Shown here piece after piece: positions 1 to 11,369 of a stretch of 64,000 nt of DNA. The translations under genes and the position numbers were made by a program. Under the pieces are notes generated by a model, which was not told where the DNA came from, did not search any database, and saw only the letters and a list, made by a program, of their open reading frames with translations. Source of the stretch: Arthrobacter sp. FB24 (lineage in GTDB: Bacteria > Actinomycetota > Actinomycetes > Actinomycetales > Micrococcaceae); assembly GCF_000196235.1 (NCBI RefSeq), contig NC_008541.1, forward strand, positions 4,526,001 to 4,590,000, in the 5' to 3' direction. Position 1 is the stretch's first letter; the number at the start of each line of letters is the position of its first letter.

Positions 1-1092
1 GATGCCGCCACTCGTACCGTCACTGTCTCCGGCGGCACCCGCTACGGTACCCTGGCGGAGCAGCTGGAATCTGCCGGCTTCGCATTGTCCAACCTTGCTT
101 CCCTCCCGCATATCTCCGTGGCCGGAGCCATCGCAACCGCGACCCACGGGTCCGGCGATGCCAACGGCAACCTGGCAACGTCGGTTGCCGCACTGGAACT
201 CGTAGCAGCGGACGGAACCGTCCACCGCCTCAACCGCGGCAGCTCGCCCGGCTTTGACGGCGCCGTCGTCGGGCTTGGCGCCCTGGGCGTCGTCACCAAG
301 GTGACGCTGGACATCGAGCCCACCTTCACGGTGCGGCAGGACGTCTTCGAAGCCCTTCCGTGGGACACGGTTCTGGGAAATTTCGACGCCGTCACCTCCA
401 GCGCTTACAGCGTCAGCCTGTTTACGGACTGGAGCGGGGACGACGTGGCGCAGGCCTGGCTCAAGAGCCGCCTATCCGGCTCGGCCGCCAGTTCCGATGC
501 CGGTTCGACCCTGGCTGGCGAGGCCTTCGCCGCCGGCACGTTCTTCGGCGGGACGCGGGCGGGGGTCGCCCGGCACCCCCTGCCCGGAGTCTCGGCCGAA
601 AACTGCACCGAACAGCTCGGGGTTCCGGGGTCCTGGTCCGAGCGGCTGGCGCACTTCCGCATGGCCTTCACCCCCAGCAGCGGCGAGGAACTGCAGAGCG
701 AGTTCTTCGTCCGCCGCGAACATGCCGTGGCCGCCATCGGGGAGCTCCGCGCCCTCTCGGACCGCATCACCCCGTTGCTGCTTGTCTCGGAAATCCGCAC
801 CGTGGCGGCGGACAAGCTCTGGCTGAGCACCGCTTACGGACAGGATTCGGTGGGGTTCCATTTCACCTGGAAGCAGCGGCAGGATGAGGTGGAGAAGGTC
901 CTCCCCGTCATGGAGGAGGCCCTGGCGCCATTCAACGCCCGGCCCCACTGGGGCAAGCTGTTCCATGCCGGCGCCGATGCCGTGGCCGAGCTGTACCCGC
1001 GCTTTTCCGACTTCAAAGACCTTGCCGAACGGATGGATCCGGAGCAAAAATTCCGCAATGAGTTCCTGGCCCGGAAGGTCTTCGGAAACTAG
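1..1092 (+). CDS. Alditol/xylitol oxidase (FAD-dependent), 3' part
   Basis: The reading frame is open from base 1, so the N-terminus, including the usual covalent FAD-His site, lies outside the window. The visible 363 residues begin inside the FAD-binding PCMH fold, with the run SVAGAIATATHGSGD. They continue into an ALO-type substrate domain. In Streptomyces alditol oxidase (AldO) the catalytic residues are Glu320, Arg322, His343 and Lys375. All have counterparts here: the E and R of SEIRT, the H of GFHFTW, and the K of PHWGKLF near the end. The expected reaction is oxidation of the terminal alcohol of a polyol to an aldose with release of H2O2, in the cytoplasm. It converges on the PucR gene with only 12 bases between stops. 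Family is firm; substrate is not. Confidence 0.88.
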   Translation, partial: DAATRTVTVSGGTRYGTLAEQLESAGFALSNLASLPHISVAGAIATATHGSGDANGNLATSVAALELVAADGTVHRLNRGSSPGFDGAVVGLGALGVVTKVTLDIEPTFTVRQDVFEALPWDTVLGNFDAVTSSAYSVSLFTDWSGDDVAQAWLKSRLSGSAASSDAGSTLAGEAFAAGTFFGGTRAGVARHPLPGVSAENCTEQLGVPGSWSERLAHFRMAFTPSSGEELQSEFFVRREHAVAAIGELRALSDRITPLLLVSEIRTVAADKLWLSTAYGQDSVGFHFTWKQRQDEVEKVLPVMEEALAPFNARPHWGKLFHAGADAVAELYPRFSDFKDLAERMDPEQKFRNEFLARKVFGN

Positions 1093-1104
1093 GTCGGCGG
1101 CCGC

Positions 1105-2325
1105 CTAAATCCGTGGGCGTCCTGCCCAGCGGCGGGCCTTGAGGGCCGCATGGAGTTCGAGCCGGACCATGCCCTTCAGCGGATCCACGCCAAGGACCTG
1201 CCGGATGCGGCCCAGCCGGTTGTAAATACTGCTCCGGTGCAGATGCAGCCTGGTGGCGACGTCCTGCACTGAACCGTCATTGTCATACAGGAGTTCCAGC
1301 ACGGGCAGGAGCTCACCGTTCCGATCGTGGTCTTCCAGGATGCGCCAGTAGACGGAACCGGCGTCGGCCCAGGCCCCGGCGCCGCCACCGGCGGAGGCCA
1401 GCAGCTGGTAGACGCCGGTGGCCCGGCAATCCACCAGCTCGCCCAGCTGGGAATCCACTGCGGCGGCCTGCGCGGCCTGCTTGGACTGCCGGTAGGCGTC
1501 TGCCAGTTGACGCGGCTTGGCGAAGCCTTCGCTTGTTCCAAGGATGATCCGGTGCACGGGCCGCCCGGACCGCTTGGCAAGTTCCAGCTGGTAGTGGACC
1601 AGGACCTGCGCATGGGCCGCCCGCCCGGTAGATTCCCGGAACAGGACCACCGCGTGGGTTTCCGTGCCGGCACTGAAGAGCGCCGCGTCCACACCGATGG
1701 TCGCCTGCAGGGCCGAGGACCGGTGGATCAGGGTTGAGGCGATGGGGTCGGATCCCTCCGCCCAGCCGTCGGCGTCGAGCACTGTGACAAGCTGCCACGG
1801 GCCGCGGCCCTGCACCTCCTTCCAGCCGGCCACGGCGGCAACGGCATTCGCTTCACCGCGGCAGGCGCTGAGGAACTCCTGCTCCCTGCGGCGCCGGAAC
1901 TCGGATTCGGCCGTGTTCGACTCGAGGAGCAGCCCGGACAGAAGTTCGAGTTCGTCCCGGACGCCAGGCAGCTGGGTGAGAATCGCCGTCGCGCTTTGGT
2001 CGTCAATGTCCTGCTGCACCCACAGGTAACCGACGCGGAAACCGCGGACCAGCAGCGGGACGCAGACGCGTCCCAGCATGCCAAGATCCTCGTTGGCGGG
2101 TACGACGACGGGACGCACCGCCGTCGCGATACCGTGCGATAGCTGCCACGCCTTCACGTCCGCCGGTACGCGTTTGCTGAGCAGGAAGTTCACCCGGACC
2201 CGGTCCGCGTGGGACTGATTGGAGCTGTAGGCGAGCAGAACGCCGTCGAGATCTTCGAGCGACAGTCCACGGCCGAGCTTTACGGCTACCTGCTCCACGA
2301 GCTGTTCCACATCCTGCTGGTGCAT
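1105..2325 (-). CDS. PucR-family transcriptional regulator, probable ald regulator
   Basis: This protein of about 406 residues ends in the PucR-type helix-turn-helix (HTH_30), visible as SVQDVATRLHLHRSSIYNRL followed by GRIRQVLGVDPL. The central part is the GGDEF-like/CdaR sensor region usual for the family. I chose the ATG at 2325 because an AAGGTGG sequence sits about six bases upstream; a GTG nine bases further up is possible. It is divergent from alanine dehydrogenase. Bacillus subtilis AdeR, also PucR-type, activates ald, so control of ald by L-alanine availability is the natural inference. Actinobacteria more often use an Lrp-type AldR for this, so the pairing deserves note. Confidence 0.85.
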   Translation of the reverse strand: MHQQDVEQLVEQVAVKLGRGLSLEDLDGVLLAYSSNQSHADRVRVNFLLSKRVPADVKAWQLSHGIATAVRPVVVPANEDLGMLGRVCVPLLVRGFRVGYLWVQQDIDDQSATAILTQLPGVRDELELLSGLLLESNTAESEFRRRREQEFLSACRGEANAVAAVAGWKEVQGRGPWQLVTVLDADGWAEGSDPIASTLIHRSSALQATIGVDAALFSAGTETHAVVLFRESTGRAAHAQVLVHYQLELAKRSGRPVHRIILGTSEGFAKPRQLADAYRQSKQAAQAAAVDSQLGELVDCRATGVYQLLASAGGGAGAWADAGSVYWRILEDHDRNGELLPVLELLYDNDGSVQDVATRLHLHRSSIYNRLGRIRQVLGVDPLKGMVRLELHAALKARRWAGRPRI

Positions 2326-2496
2326 GGTTGCCACCTTACTGCCCGCCGCCGCCGGAACGTGAACGGACAGCAGGCGACACCTGACGCTTCACGGCTCGAC
2401 AGATGTCTAGTCGACGATTTCAAAAAGCCCGGAAACAAGCGGAAGACCGCCTGCCGGCTTGGCGGCATCCTGTCAGCTACCTCACACCCGGATTTA

Positions 2497-2513
2497 TTCT
2501 GGAAGTACCAGAT
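2497..2513. promoter_or_regulatory. Small inverted repeat upstream of ald
   Basis: TTCTGG and CCAGA(A/T) half-sites face each other across AAGTA in the 236-base divergent PucR/ald gap, about 50 bases before the ald start. A shorter CAGG-CGACA-CCTG repeat lies at 2371-2383. Either could be the regulator site. Seen in sequence; function is inferred. Confidence 0.35.
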
Positions 2514-2561
2514 TCCCCGCACGTTCGGCCCACAAAGGCCACCAACAATGGAGCCCAAGAA

Positions 2562-3680
2562 ATGATCATCGGCGTCCCTAAAGAGATCAAGAACAACGAA
2601 TTCCGCGTGGCCATCACCGCCGCCGGTGTCCACGAATTCCGCACCCACGGCCACACCGTCCTGGTGGAACGCGGCGCAGGCCTGGGCTCAGGCATCACGG
2701 ACGAGGAATACGCCATCGCCGGCGCCGAGATCGTCACCGAAGCCGATGACGTCTGGGCCCGCGCCGACATGGTCATGAAGGTCAAGGAGCCCATCGCCGC
2801 GGAATACCACCGCTTCCGCAAGGGCCTGATCCTCTTCACCTACCTGCACCTGGCCGCCGAGCCCGAACTGACCCGGGAGCTCATCAACTCCGGCGTTACC
2901 GCGATCGCCTACGAGACGGTCCAGGAAGGCCGCACCCTGCCCCTTCTGGCCCCGATGTCAGAGGTTGCAGGACGCCTGTCCGTCCAGGTCGGCGCCACCT
3001 CCCTGATGGCCCCCGCCGGCGGCAAGGGCGTCCTCCTCGGCGGCGTCCCGGGCGTCCGTCCGGCCAAGGTTGTTGTCCTCGGCGCCGGCGTCGCCGGCAC
3101 CAACGCCGCAGCCATGGCCCTGGGCCTCGGCGCGGACGTGACCATCCTGGACATCAACATCAACCGCCTGCGCGAACTCGACGCCCAGTACCAGGGCCGG
3201 CTGAAGACGGTCGCGTCCAACAAGTACGAAATCGAAAAGTCCGTCGTGGACGCGGACCTGGTCATCGGCTCCGTGCTGATCCCGGGCGCAAAGGCCCCCA
3301 AGCTGGTCACCAACGAGCTCGTCTCCCGGATGAAGCCCGGCTCCGTGCTCGTAGACATCGCAGTGGACCAGGGCGGCTGCTTCGAGGACACCCACCCCAC
3401 CACGCACCAGGAGCCCACGTACAAGGTCCACAACACGATCTTCTACTGCGTGGCCAACATGCCCGGCGCGGTTCCGAACACGTCCACCTACGCCCTGACC
3501 AACGTGACCCTGCGCTACGGCGTGGCCCTGGCCAACCTCGGCGTCAAGGCCGCGTTTGAGAAGGACCCCGCCCTCGCGGCCGGCCTCAACATCGCCGCCG
3601 GGCAGGTCGCCCACCACTCGGTCTCCCAAGCGCATGACCTGCCGCTCGTAGCCGACTGGCACGAACTGGTCTCCGCATAG
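2562..3680 (+). CDS. ald: Alanine dehydrogenase
   Basis: NAD-dependent L-alanine dehydrogenase, which interconverts L-alanine with pyruvate and ammonium in the cytoplasm. The 372-residue product has the family's usual length. The catalytic Lys75 (in VMKVKEP) and His96 (in TYLHLA) fall at the same numbers as in the Mycobacterium tuberculosis enzyme. The nucleotide-binding loop is [10 protein letters not shown]. The open frame extends upstream to 2403, but the true start is the ATG of [10 protein letters not shown]: all family similarity begins there and GGAG lies nine bases before it. The divergent PucR regulator suggests induction by alanine. The gene ends at a long inverted repeat. Confidence 0.97.
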   Translation: MIIGVPKEIKNNEFRVAITAAGVHEFRTHGHTVLVERGAGLGSGITDEEYAIAGAEIVTEADDVWARADMVMKVKEPIAAEYHRFRKGLILFTYLHLAAEPELTRELINSGVTAIAYETVQEGRTLPLLAPMSEVAGRLSVQVGATSLMAPAGGKGVLLGGVPGVRPAKVVVLGAGVAGTNAAAMALGLGADVTILDININRLRELDAQYQGRLKTVASNKYEIEKSVVDADLVIGSVLIPGAKAPKLVTNELVSRMKPGSVLVDIAVDQGGCFEDTHPTTHQEPTYKVHNTIFYCVANMPGAVPNTSTYALTNVTLRYGVALANLGVKAAFEKDPALAAGLNIAAGQVAHHSVSQAHDLPLVADWHELVSA

Positions 3681-3693
3681 TCCTTTTAGTTGC

Positions 3694-3773
3694 CGTTTGA
3701 ACGGCAGTCATCCAACGCGTGCTGCTCCTTCGTCGCTTTGACGCACGCTTTCTGGATGGCTGCCGTTCAAACG
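3694..3773. terminator. Long inverted repeat between convergent ald and Gfo/Idh genes
   Basis: The left arm (3694-3722) begins CGTTTGAACGGCAG. The right arm (3743-3773) is its near-complete reverse complement, ending CTGCCGTTCAAACG, with about 29-31 bases per arm and few mismatches. The loop is 20 bases. The right arm abuts the stop codon of the minus-strand gene. Its place between two stops fits a bidirectional terminator, but the arms are longer than normal and no clear T-run follows, so a mobile-repeat origin is possible. Confidence 0.7.
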
Positions 3774-4862
3774 TTAAGCCCTACGCGTCGCCAGTTCCCG
3801 TGCTTTTTCTATTAATTTGAGGACTTCTACCGGGCCTGCCGGGTCTACCGGCAGGGGCAGCGGCGAGGCGGTGCCGCCGTCGTGGATTTTGTCCGCCAGG
3901 ATCCGGTAGAACTCCGGGTACGCTCCCCGCTCGGTGGACAGCCGGTCCAGGTGGCCGTCGCGCCCCAGCGAGCCGGCCCATTCGGCGTCCTCGATACCGT
4001 ATTCCTCGTCCAGGGGTCCTCCTCCGGCCACAATGTACGGTTCCTGCGGGTCGATGCCGTGCTTAGTGAAGCCGCCCGTCGAGCCCAATAGGCGGTAGCG
4101 GGGTCCTTGCTGGGCGCAAAGCATGTTCATCCAGAGGTGGCTGACCACACCGGACTCGTGCTGCAGGGCCAGGAAGACATCGTCGTCGGTCTTTTCTCCT
4201 GGCCTCCGGGCGCTAAGTTCCGCGTGCATTACCGTGGCGGGCCCAAATAGCTGCAGCGACTGGTCGATAAGGTGCGTCCCGAGGTCGAAAAGCACCCCGC
4301 CGCCGTCGTCCGCCGTGGCACCCGCTTTCCATGCCTTGGAGACTTCCGGGGACCAGCGCTCAAACCGGGACTCGAACCGGGTCACGTCGCCCAGCACGCC
4401 GCTTTCCAGCAGACCCTTCACAGTCAGATAGTCGCCGTCCCAGCGGCGGTTCTGAAAGACAGTCAGCACACGGCCCAGCCGGCCGGCGAGTTCCATCAGT
4501 TCCTGGCCTTCGGCGCTGCGCACCGCAAAAGGCTTGTCGACGACGACGTCGAGCCCCGCCTCCAGCGCGGCCTTGGCCAGCGGATAGTGCGTGGCCGGCG
4601 GTGTGCCCAGGACCAGCAGGTCAAGTTCGCCGGCGCGCGCCAGAATATCGGCAGGAGTGTCCACGAGCCGCGTGGCCGGGTAGCTGCCGGACGCGTCGGA
4701 CTGCCTCCCGGCGTCGGACGTTGCAATGACGTCCAGGGAGTAGGCCGAATTGGCGGCGATCAACGGGGCGTGGAACACGCGGCCGGACAACCCGAAGCCC
4801 GCGACCGCCGTCCGGATCGCGGGCTTGCCCTGGCCGGAGCCCGAAGTTGCTTCTGTAGTCAT
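3774..4862 (-). CDS. Gfo/Idh/MocA-family oxidoreductase
   Basis: A 362-residue NAD(P)-dependent dehydrogenase of the glucose-fructose oxidoreductase/inositol dehydrogenase family. The N-terminal Rossmann fold shows AVAGFGLSGRVFHAPLI. The family catalytic-lysine motif appears as DKPFAVRSAEG (Lys of E/D-K-P) near residue 110. The C-terminal GFO_IDH_MocA_C domain includes GGGVLFDLGTHLIDQ. The substrate is probably a sugar or polyol derivative but cannot be told from sequence. It is monocistronic between the ald terminator and the peptide transporter. No strong ribosome site is seen before the ATG. Confidence 0.88.
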   Translation of the reverse strand: MTTEATSGSGQGKPAIRTAVAGFGLSGRVFHAPLIAANSAYSLDVIATSDAGRQSDASGSYPATRLVDTPADILARAGELDLLVLGTPPATHYPLAKAALEAGLDVVVDKPFAVRSAEGQELMELAGRLGRVLTVFQNRRWDGDYLTVKGLLESGVLGDVTRFESRFERWSPEVSKAWKAGATADDGGGVLFDLGTHLIDQSLQLFGPATVMHAELSARRPGEKTDDDVFLALQHESGVVSHLWMNMLCAQQGPRYRLLGSTGGFTKHGIDPQEPYIVAGGGPLDEEYGIEDAEWAGSLGRDGHLDRLSTERGAYPEFYRILADKIHDGGTASPLPLPVDPAGPVEVLKLIEKARELATRRA

Positions 4863-4972
4863 GAAACCAACGCTACCCCCGGAGAGGAGTTGCGGGGACG
4901 GCGAAGGCCGGCACCCCCACGTGAAGAGATCACGGAGATGCCGGCCCCGGCACTAGCGCAGCGTTGCTGTTG

Positions 4973-6682
4973 TTACTTCTTTTCCCAGCCGAGGCTGGTC
5001 CAGTCCGGAACCTGGGACAGGCTCTTGAACAGGGACGGGCCGTAGTTTGCCAGGCCCGTGCGGACGAACGAGATCTGCGGGCCGTTCATCACAACACCCA
5101 TGGAGAAGTACTTGGCCATGTGCTTCCTTTCAACCTCCATGGCCGCCTTGTTGCGCTCGGCGTTGTCCTCGATGCTGCTGAGGGCCTTGATCTCGGCGTC
5201 CAGCTCCGCGTCGCCCAACCCGTTCTCGTTGGTCTTGGAGTCGTAGAACTGCTTGACGGCGTCGGTCGCATCAGCGCCGACGGTGTAGCCGGAAACGCTC
5301 AGGAAGAAGTCGCGGCTTCCCAGTACCTTGCCGAAGTCGGCGGAGGCGCGCTGGTCGATCCCTACGTCCATGCCGCCGGCCTGGAGCTGCTTCTGCAGGG
5401 TCTGCACGAACGCCAGGGTGGTGGGGTCGTCACCGAAGTTGCTGATCTTGAAGGCGGCCGGGACTCCGTCCTTCTCCATGATGCCCGCTGCGTTGGGCTT
5501 ATAGCCGGCATCGGTCAGTACCTTCTTGGCTGCTTCGGCACCGGATTCCGTGGCCGGATAGTTGTCCTGGTAGTACTTGGAGAACGGCAGCAGCATCATT
5601 GAGCCGGAGCTGGTCTCTTCCCAGTTCAGGCCGTTGAAGCGGACCTTCCGGAGTGCTTCGCGGTCCACGGCGGTGAAGATCGCCTTGCGGATGGCGACGT
5701 CGGTCATCGGAGCCTTCTGGGCGTTCAGGTTCAGGCCACCTGCGAACAGGCGCTGGCCGCGGCGGACCTCTGAATTCTTGGTGCCGTCGAGCTGCTTGTA
5801 CAGCGCGATGGTGTTGGCCGAGACGCCGTCGATTTCACCGTTCTTGAACGCTGCAATCTGGGCGCTGGTCTCCAGCTGGCGGAACACCACCTTGTCCAGG
5901 ACCGGCTTGGTGCCCCACCACTTGTCGTTCTGGGCCAGGGTCACGGTCTTGGCGGCGCTGTCGTACTGGTCCAGCTTGAACGGGCCGGCCATCCACTCCG
6001 GGTGCATGTCGCCGGTAAAGCCGGTGTTGAAGAGTTCCGGCGTATTCACTGCCGGGTGGATCAGGCCAGTGAAGAGGGCATCCAGCGGGAATACCGGCTG
6101 GGTGGTGGTGACCACAACTTCCTTGTCACTGGAACCGGCCTTCACGGAATCAACGAACTCGTACGCGCCGGAGCTGACGATGTCGATGTCCTTGTTTTCA
6201 CCCTTGAGCATGTTCCAGGTGTTCTGGAAGGCCTTGACGTCGATCGGCGTGCCGTCGTTGTAGGTGGCTTTCTCGTTCACCTTGATGGTGATGGTCTGCT
6301 TGCCGTCCTTGACCTCGCTCTTGACGTCTTCGCAGAAGTCCTTGTTCGGCGTGGCTGTGCCGTCGAAGTCGAAGTTCCAGCAGCCCCACGTTCCCGCACC
6401 GTCGATGGGGCGGTGCAGCGCGGTGTTGTCCGCGCTGTTGCCGTTGTTGGAAAAGCCATTGAAGTCCGGACCGATGTTGCCCAGCGGAAGGGTCACGGTG
6501 CCGCCCGGTTCCAGGTCCTTGGCGTCCTTGGCATTGATGCTGATCAGCTTGGTGAGGTCGCTGCCGGAGTCCTGGCCTTTGCCTGCCTCGGGGCCGGAGG
6601 AGGTCCCGCCTCCGCCGCAGCCTGTGAGCGCAAGCGCTGCCGTTAGGGCGGCCGCCCCGCCAATCTTGGTCAGATTCTTCAT
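4973..6682 (-). CDS. ABC transporter substrate-binding lipoprotein, family 5 (peptide type)
   Basis: Extracellular lipid-anchored receptor of the DppA/OppA family, about 569 residues. The start is the ATG of MKNLTKIGG at 6682, preceded by GAAGGG. The open frame runs 26 codons further upstream, but the signal peptide begins here. The lipobox is LTGC around residue 21, followed by a G/S-rich linker. The SBP_bac_5 body includes the typical stretch NDKWWGTKPVLDKVVFRQ. It is the last gene of the importer operon, 55 bases after the ATPase gene. Family-5 receptors bind di- or oligopeptides and occasionally nickel, sugars or other solutes; the ligand is unknown. Confidence 0.92.
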   Translation of the reverse strand: MKNLTKIGGAAALTAALALTGCGGGGTSSGPEAGKGQDSGSDLTKLISINAKDAKDLEPGGTVTLPLGNIGPDFNGFSNNGNSADNTALHRPIDGAGTWGCWNFDFDGTATPNKDFCEDVKSEVKDGKQTITIKVNEKATYNDGTPIDVKAFQNTWNMLKGENKDIDIVSSGAYEFVDSVKAGSSDKEVVVTTTQPVFPLDALFTGLIHPAVNTPELFNTGFTGDMHPEWMAGPFKLDQYDSAAKTVTLAQNDKWWGTKPVLDKVVFRQLETSAQIAAFKNGEIDGVSANTIALYKQLDGTKNSEVRRGQRLFAGGLNLNAQKAPMTDVAIRKAIFTAVDREALRKVRFNGLNWEETSSGSMMLLPFSKYYQDNYPATESGAEAAKKVLTDAGYKPNAAGIMEKDGVPAAFKISNFGDDPTTLAFVQTLQKQLQAGGMDVGIDQRASADFGKVLGSRDFFLSVSGYTVGADATDAVKQFYDSKTNENGLGDAELDAEIKALSSIEDNAERNKAAMEVERKHMAKYFSMGVVMNGPQISFVRTGLANYGPSLFKSLSQVPDWTSLGWEKK

Positions 6683-6737
6683 GGGTTTCCCTTCATTTTT
6701 TGGTGCGAGAGTTGGTGCATTGGGGGATTTGGGCAAG

Positions 6738-9004
<2,267 letters not shown>

Positions 9005-9008
<4 letters not shown>

Positions 9009-10021
9009 TTGCTCTTCTTTGCTGTGGTCTTGGCTGTTTTGCCCGTCTGGGCCCTGCCCTTTTTGGCGCTGCCCATTTTGGCGCTGCCCACGGAGCTTGA
9101 GCTGGGATCGAACGCATCGCGCAGCCCGTCGTTCATCATGGCCAGCGAACCCGTCAGCAGGAACATCACCACCAGAGGAACCCAGAACATCCAGGGGAAG
9201 GTGGACACCTGCGACGTGGCTTGGCCTATCAGCACGCCCAGGCTGACATCGGGGACCTTGATGCCGATGCCGATGAAGGAGAAGGCGACCTCAGCCAGGA
9301 TGGCTCCGGTCACGCCGCGGGTGATGTCCAGGACCAGCAGGGATCCGATGTTGGGCACCAGGTGCCGCCAGACGATCCGTCGGGCGGGGATGCCCATGTA
9401 CTGGGCGGCCTTGACGAAGTCGCGCTGCATCAGCGACATAGAGAGGGAACGGATGAGGCGGGCGGTACCCATCCAGCTGAAGACGAGCAGGACGATGATT
9501 AGCAGCAGCCAGCTGGGAAGGTTTTCCTGCAGGCCGTTGCCGCCACCGCTGGTGGCCACTGCCACCACCAGCAGGGCCGGCATCATGATCAGCGCTTCGA
9601 GGATGAACAGCATGACCTTGTCCACCTTGCCGCCGAAGTAGGCCATGGTGCAGCCGTACACGGCGGCGATCAGTACCGACACCAGTCCGACCACCAGGCC
9701 GATGAAAATGGAGATCCGGGTGCCTTCGACCGTGAGGGCGTAAAGGTCGATGCCCGCCTGGGACGTGCCCAGCAGGTGGTCGGCAGACGGCGGCATGCCG
9801 ATGTTGAAGGGGTCGATGGTCTCCTTGTCCCACGGGGTGAAATAGCCGCCCACGAAGGAAAACACCGTCAGGGCGAGGAAGATGACCATGCCTGCCACGG
9901 CGGTCTTGTTGCGGAGGAAACGCCGCAGGATGATCGCGGATTTGGCGATCACGACGTCGTCGTTCTCGATCCTTGCTTCCTCGGCGACGGCGGCGGGGTC
10001 TACCGCGTTCAGGTTGGTCAT
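9005..10021 (-). CDS. Peptide-type ABC transporter permease (DppC type)
   Basis: 338-residue inner-membrane permease of the DppC/OppC branch. A short N-terminal cytoplasmic segment precedes the first membrane helix (MVIFLALTVFSFVGGYF). The BPD_transp_1 domain carries an EAA-like loop (AAQYMGIPARRIVWRHLVPN). The C-terminus is an odd Lys/Ser/Ala-rich tail of about 30 residues containing two copies of GSAK; it may be a disordered, positively charged cytoplasmic tail. The gene begins two bases after the stop of the DppB-type permease and overlaps the ATPase gene by four bases. Confidence 0.93.
9061..9090. repeat. Perfect 15-base tandem duplication in the DppC tail
   Basis: TTTTGGCGCTGCCCA occurs twice in direct succession. 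It is in frame and encodes the duplicated GSAK motif in the Lys-rich tail of the permease. Slippage is the likely origin and copy number may vary between strains. Confidence 0.85.
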
Positions 10022-10023
10022 GG

Positions 10024-11010
10024 CTACTGCACCCGCACTCTCGGGTCGACAAGGGTGGTGGCAAAGTCCGCGAGGATGGCTCCGATCGCGAAAATCACCG
10101 AGCCGTAAGCCAAAGTGGCCGTGGCCGCGTTCACGTCCTGCAAGGCGATCGCGTCGATGCTCCAGGAGCCGACGCCGTGCCAGGCGAAGATCTTCTCGGC
10201 AAAGAATCCGCCGGCGAAGATGGCCGGAATGGTGAACGCAATGCTTTGCGCCACCGGGATGAACGAGACCCGAAGGGCGTGGCGGGTGATGGCCTGGTTG
10301 CGGGTGAGGCCCTTGGCCCGGGCCGTCCGGACAAAGTCGGCGTTGACGTTGTCCAGCAGGTACTGGCGCTGGGCGATCTGGTAGGTCCCCCAGCCCACGA
10401 TGGTGATGGCAAACGTGGGCACGGCGTAGTGGGCCAGCATGTCCAGGAACTGGACCCAGCCGTTGCCTTCCAGCCCGGGGGTGGAGATGCCGGTGACGAA
10501 TAGAATCCGTTCGCCGACCGTTTCGTTGATGTTGATGGCACCCAGCTGGACCAGGAAGTACGCGATGGGCGCGGGCACGATGTATACGAGATAGCTGTAA
10601 GAGGTGATCGCGCGGTCGGAAAACTTGTACTGCCGGGCTGCGGTGTACACGCCCAGTGCCACGCCGATGATCAGGGTGAGGACGATGGAGGCCAGGAACA
10701 GCCGGGTAGAGATCCAGACGCGGTCGCCGAACTCGGCATTGATGAAAGCGCCGTTGGGGCTTCGGCCCCAGTCCCAGCGCGTGACCACTGCCGTCAGCCA
10801 GTCAACGTAGCGCTCCCACGGGCTCAGCGTCGGATCAAGGCCCTTGAGGCGGAAGGAGTTTGTCACCTGCTCGGGCGTCGGCCGCGGAATGCGTTCCTGC
10901 TCCAGCAGCGCCGGCTGAAGCGTGCTGACGGCGAGGAAGTACCCCGCCGTGGTGGTCAGGAAAATCATGAGCAGGTAGGTAACTGCCCTTTTGGCGAGGT
11001 AACGGAACAC
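10024..11010 (-). CDS. Peptide-type ABC transporter permease (DppB type)
   Basis: 328-residue membrane permease, the first structural gene of the importer operon. The N-terminus has the family form FRYLAKRAVTYLLMIFL (first membrane helix). It is followed by a long external loop with PTPEQVTNSFRLKGLDP and then the BPD_transp_1 domain with the EAA loop TARAKGLTRNQAITRHAL. The start is GTG at 11010. An in-frame TAG sits just two codons upstream and closes a 30-codon leader ORF, so translation may depend on re-initiation. The local ribosome site (AGGCAG) is weak. Confidence 0.92.
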   Translation of the reverse strand: MFRYLAKRAVTYLLMIFLTTTAGYFLAVSTLQPALLEQERIPRPTPEQVTNSFRLKGLDPTLSPWERYVDWLTAVVTRWDWGRSPNGAFINAEFGDRVWISTRLFLASIVLTLIIGVALGVYTAARQYKFSDRAITSYSYLVYIVPAPIAYFLVQLGAININETVGERILFVTGISTPGLEGNGWVQFLDMLAHYAVPTFAITIVGWGTYQIAQRQYLLDNVNADFVRTARAKGLTRNQAITRHALRVSFIPVAQSIAFTIPAIFAGGFFAEKIFAWHGVGSWSIDAIALQDVNAATATLAYGSVIFAIGAILADFATTLVDPRVRVQ

Positions 11011-11016
11011 GTCTGC

Positions 11017-11109
11017 CTAGCTCAGGATCGCCGGAGCCAGTTCCGCGTCGCGCCGTGACGGCGGCGCTTCGGAGGCGTCGTTACGGGCGGGTGTCATATC
11101 AGCATTCAC
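11017..11109 (-). CDS. Candidate 30-residue leader ORF before the peptide transporter
   Basis: A GTG start at 11109 is preceded at nine bases by a good ribosome site (GGAAGGA). It opens a 30-codon frame ending in TAG, two codons before and in the same frame as the GTG of the DppB-type permease. The product is polar, with no recognised domain or signal. It could be a leader peptide controlling operon translation, or the remnant of a longer permease N-terminus cut by a nonsense change. No homology is claimed. Confidence 0.4.
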   Translation of the reverse strand: MNADMTPARNDASEAPPSRRDAELAPAILS

Positions 11110-11369
11110 AGCAGTCGATCCTTCCGTCATCCCCCAACCGGCAGGGGTTCCGCCGCCGATTCGGGATCATGGCCAGCGGGTGTCTGGCCGCCCCGCGAGC
11201 CCAGTGGCTTTGTCCTGGTGGACTATGTTGCGGGTCACATTCCAGAGGAAACTACCACATATGCGGAGGCCTCCCTGGTGAGCTGGAGCGGAAACACGGG
11301 CGTCCTGTATCAGATCGTTATGAATAAATCCGGAGGATTGATTTGACCCGTGCAATCCCGGGCCATGGA
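11110..11369. other. Non-coding leader/promoter region of the peptide transporter operon
   Basis: 260 bases between the TetR stop and the leader ORF. No convincing gene is present. The region is A/T-richer around 11300-11345 and should hold the leftward operon promoter, but I could not fix -35/-10 boxes with confidence. A plus-strand GGAGGATTGATTTG looks like a ribosome site but leads into a shadow of the TetR gene. Confidence 0.5.

Noticed and set aside
2403..2561. 53-codon N-terminal extension of alanine dehydrogenase
   Set aside because: No similarity to the family, no ribosome site at its start, and it would cover the divergent promoter region.
4906..4946. GGCCGGCA/TGCCGGCC repeat after the peptide-binding protein gene as a terminator
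   Set aside because: The arms are only eight bases with a 25-base loop and no T-run on the minus strand; too weak to list.
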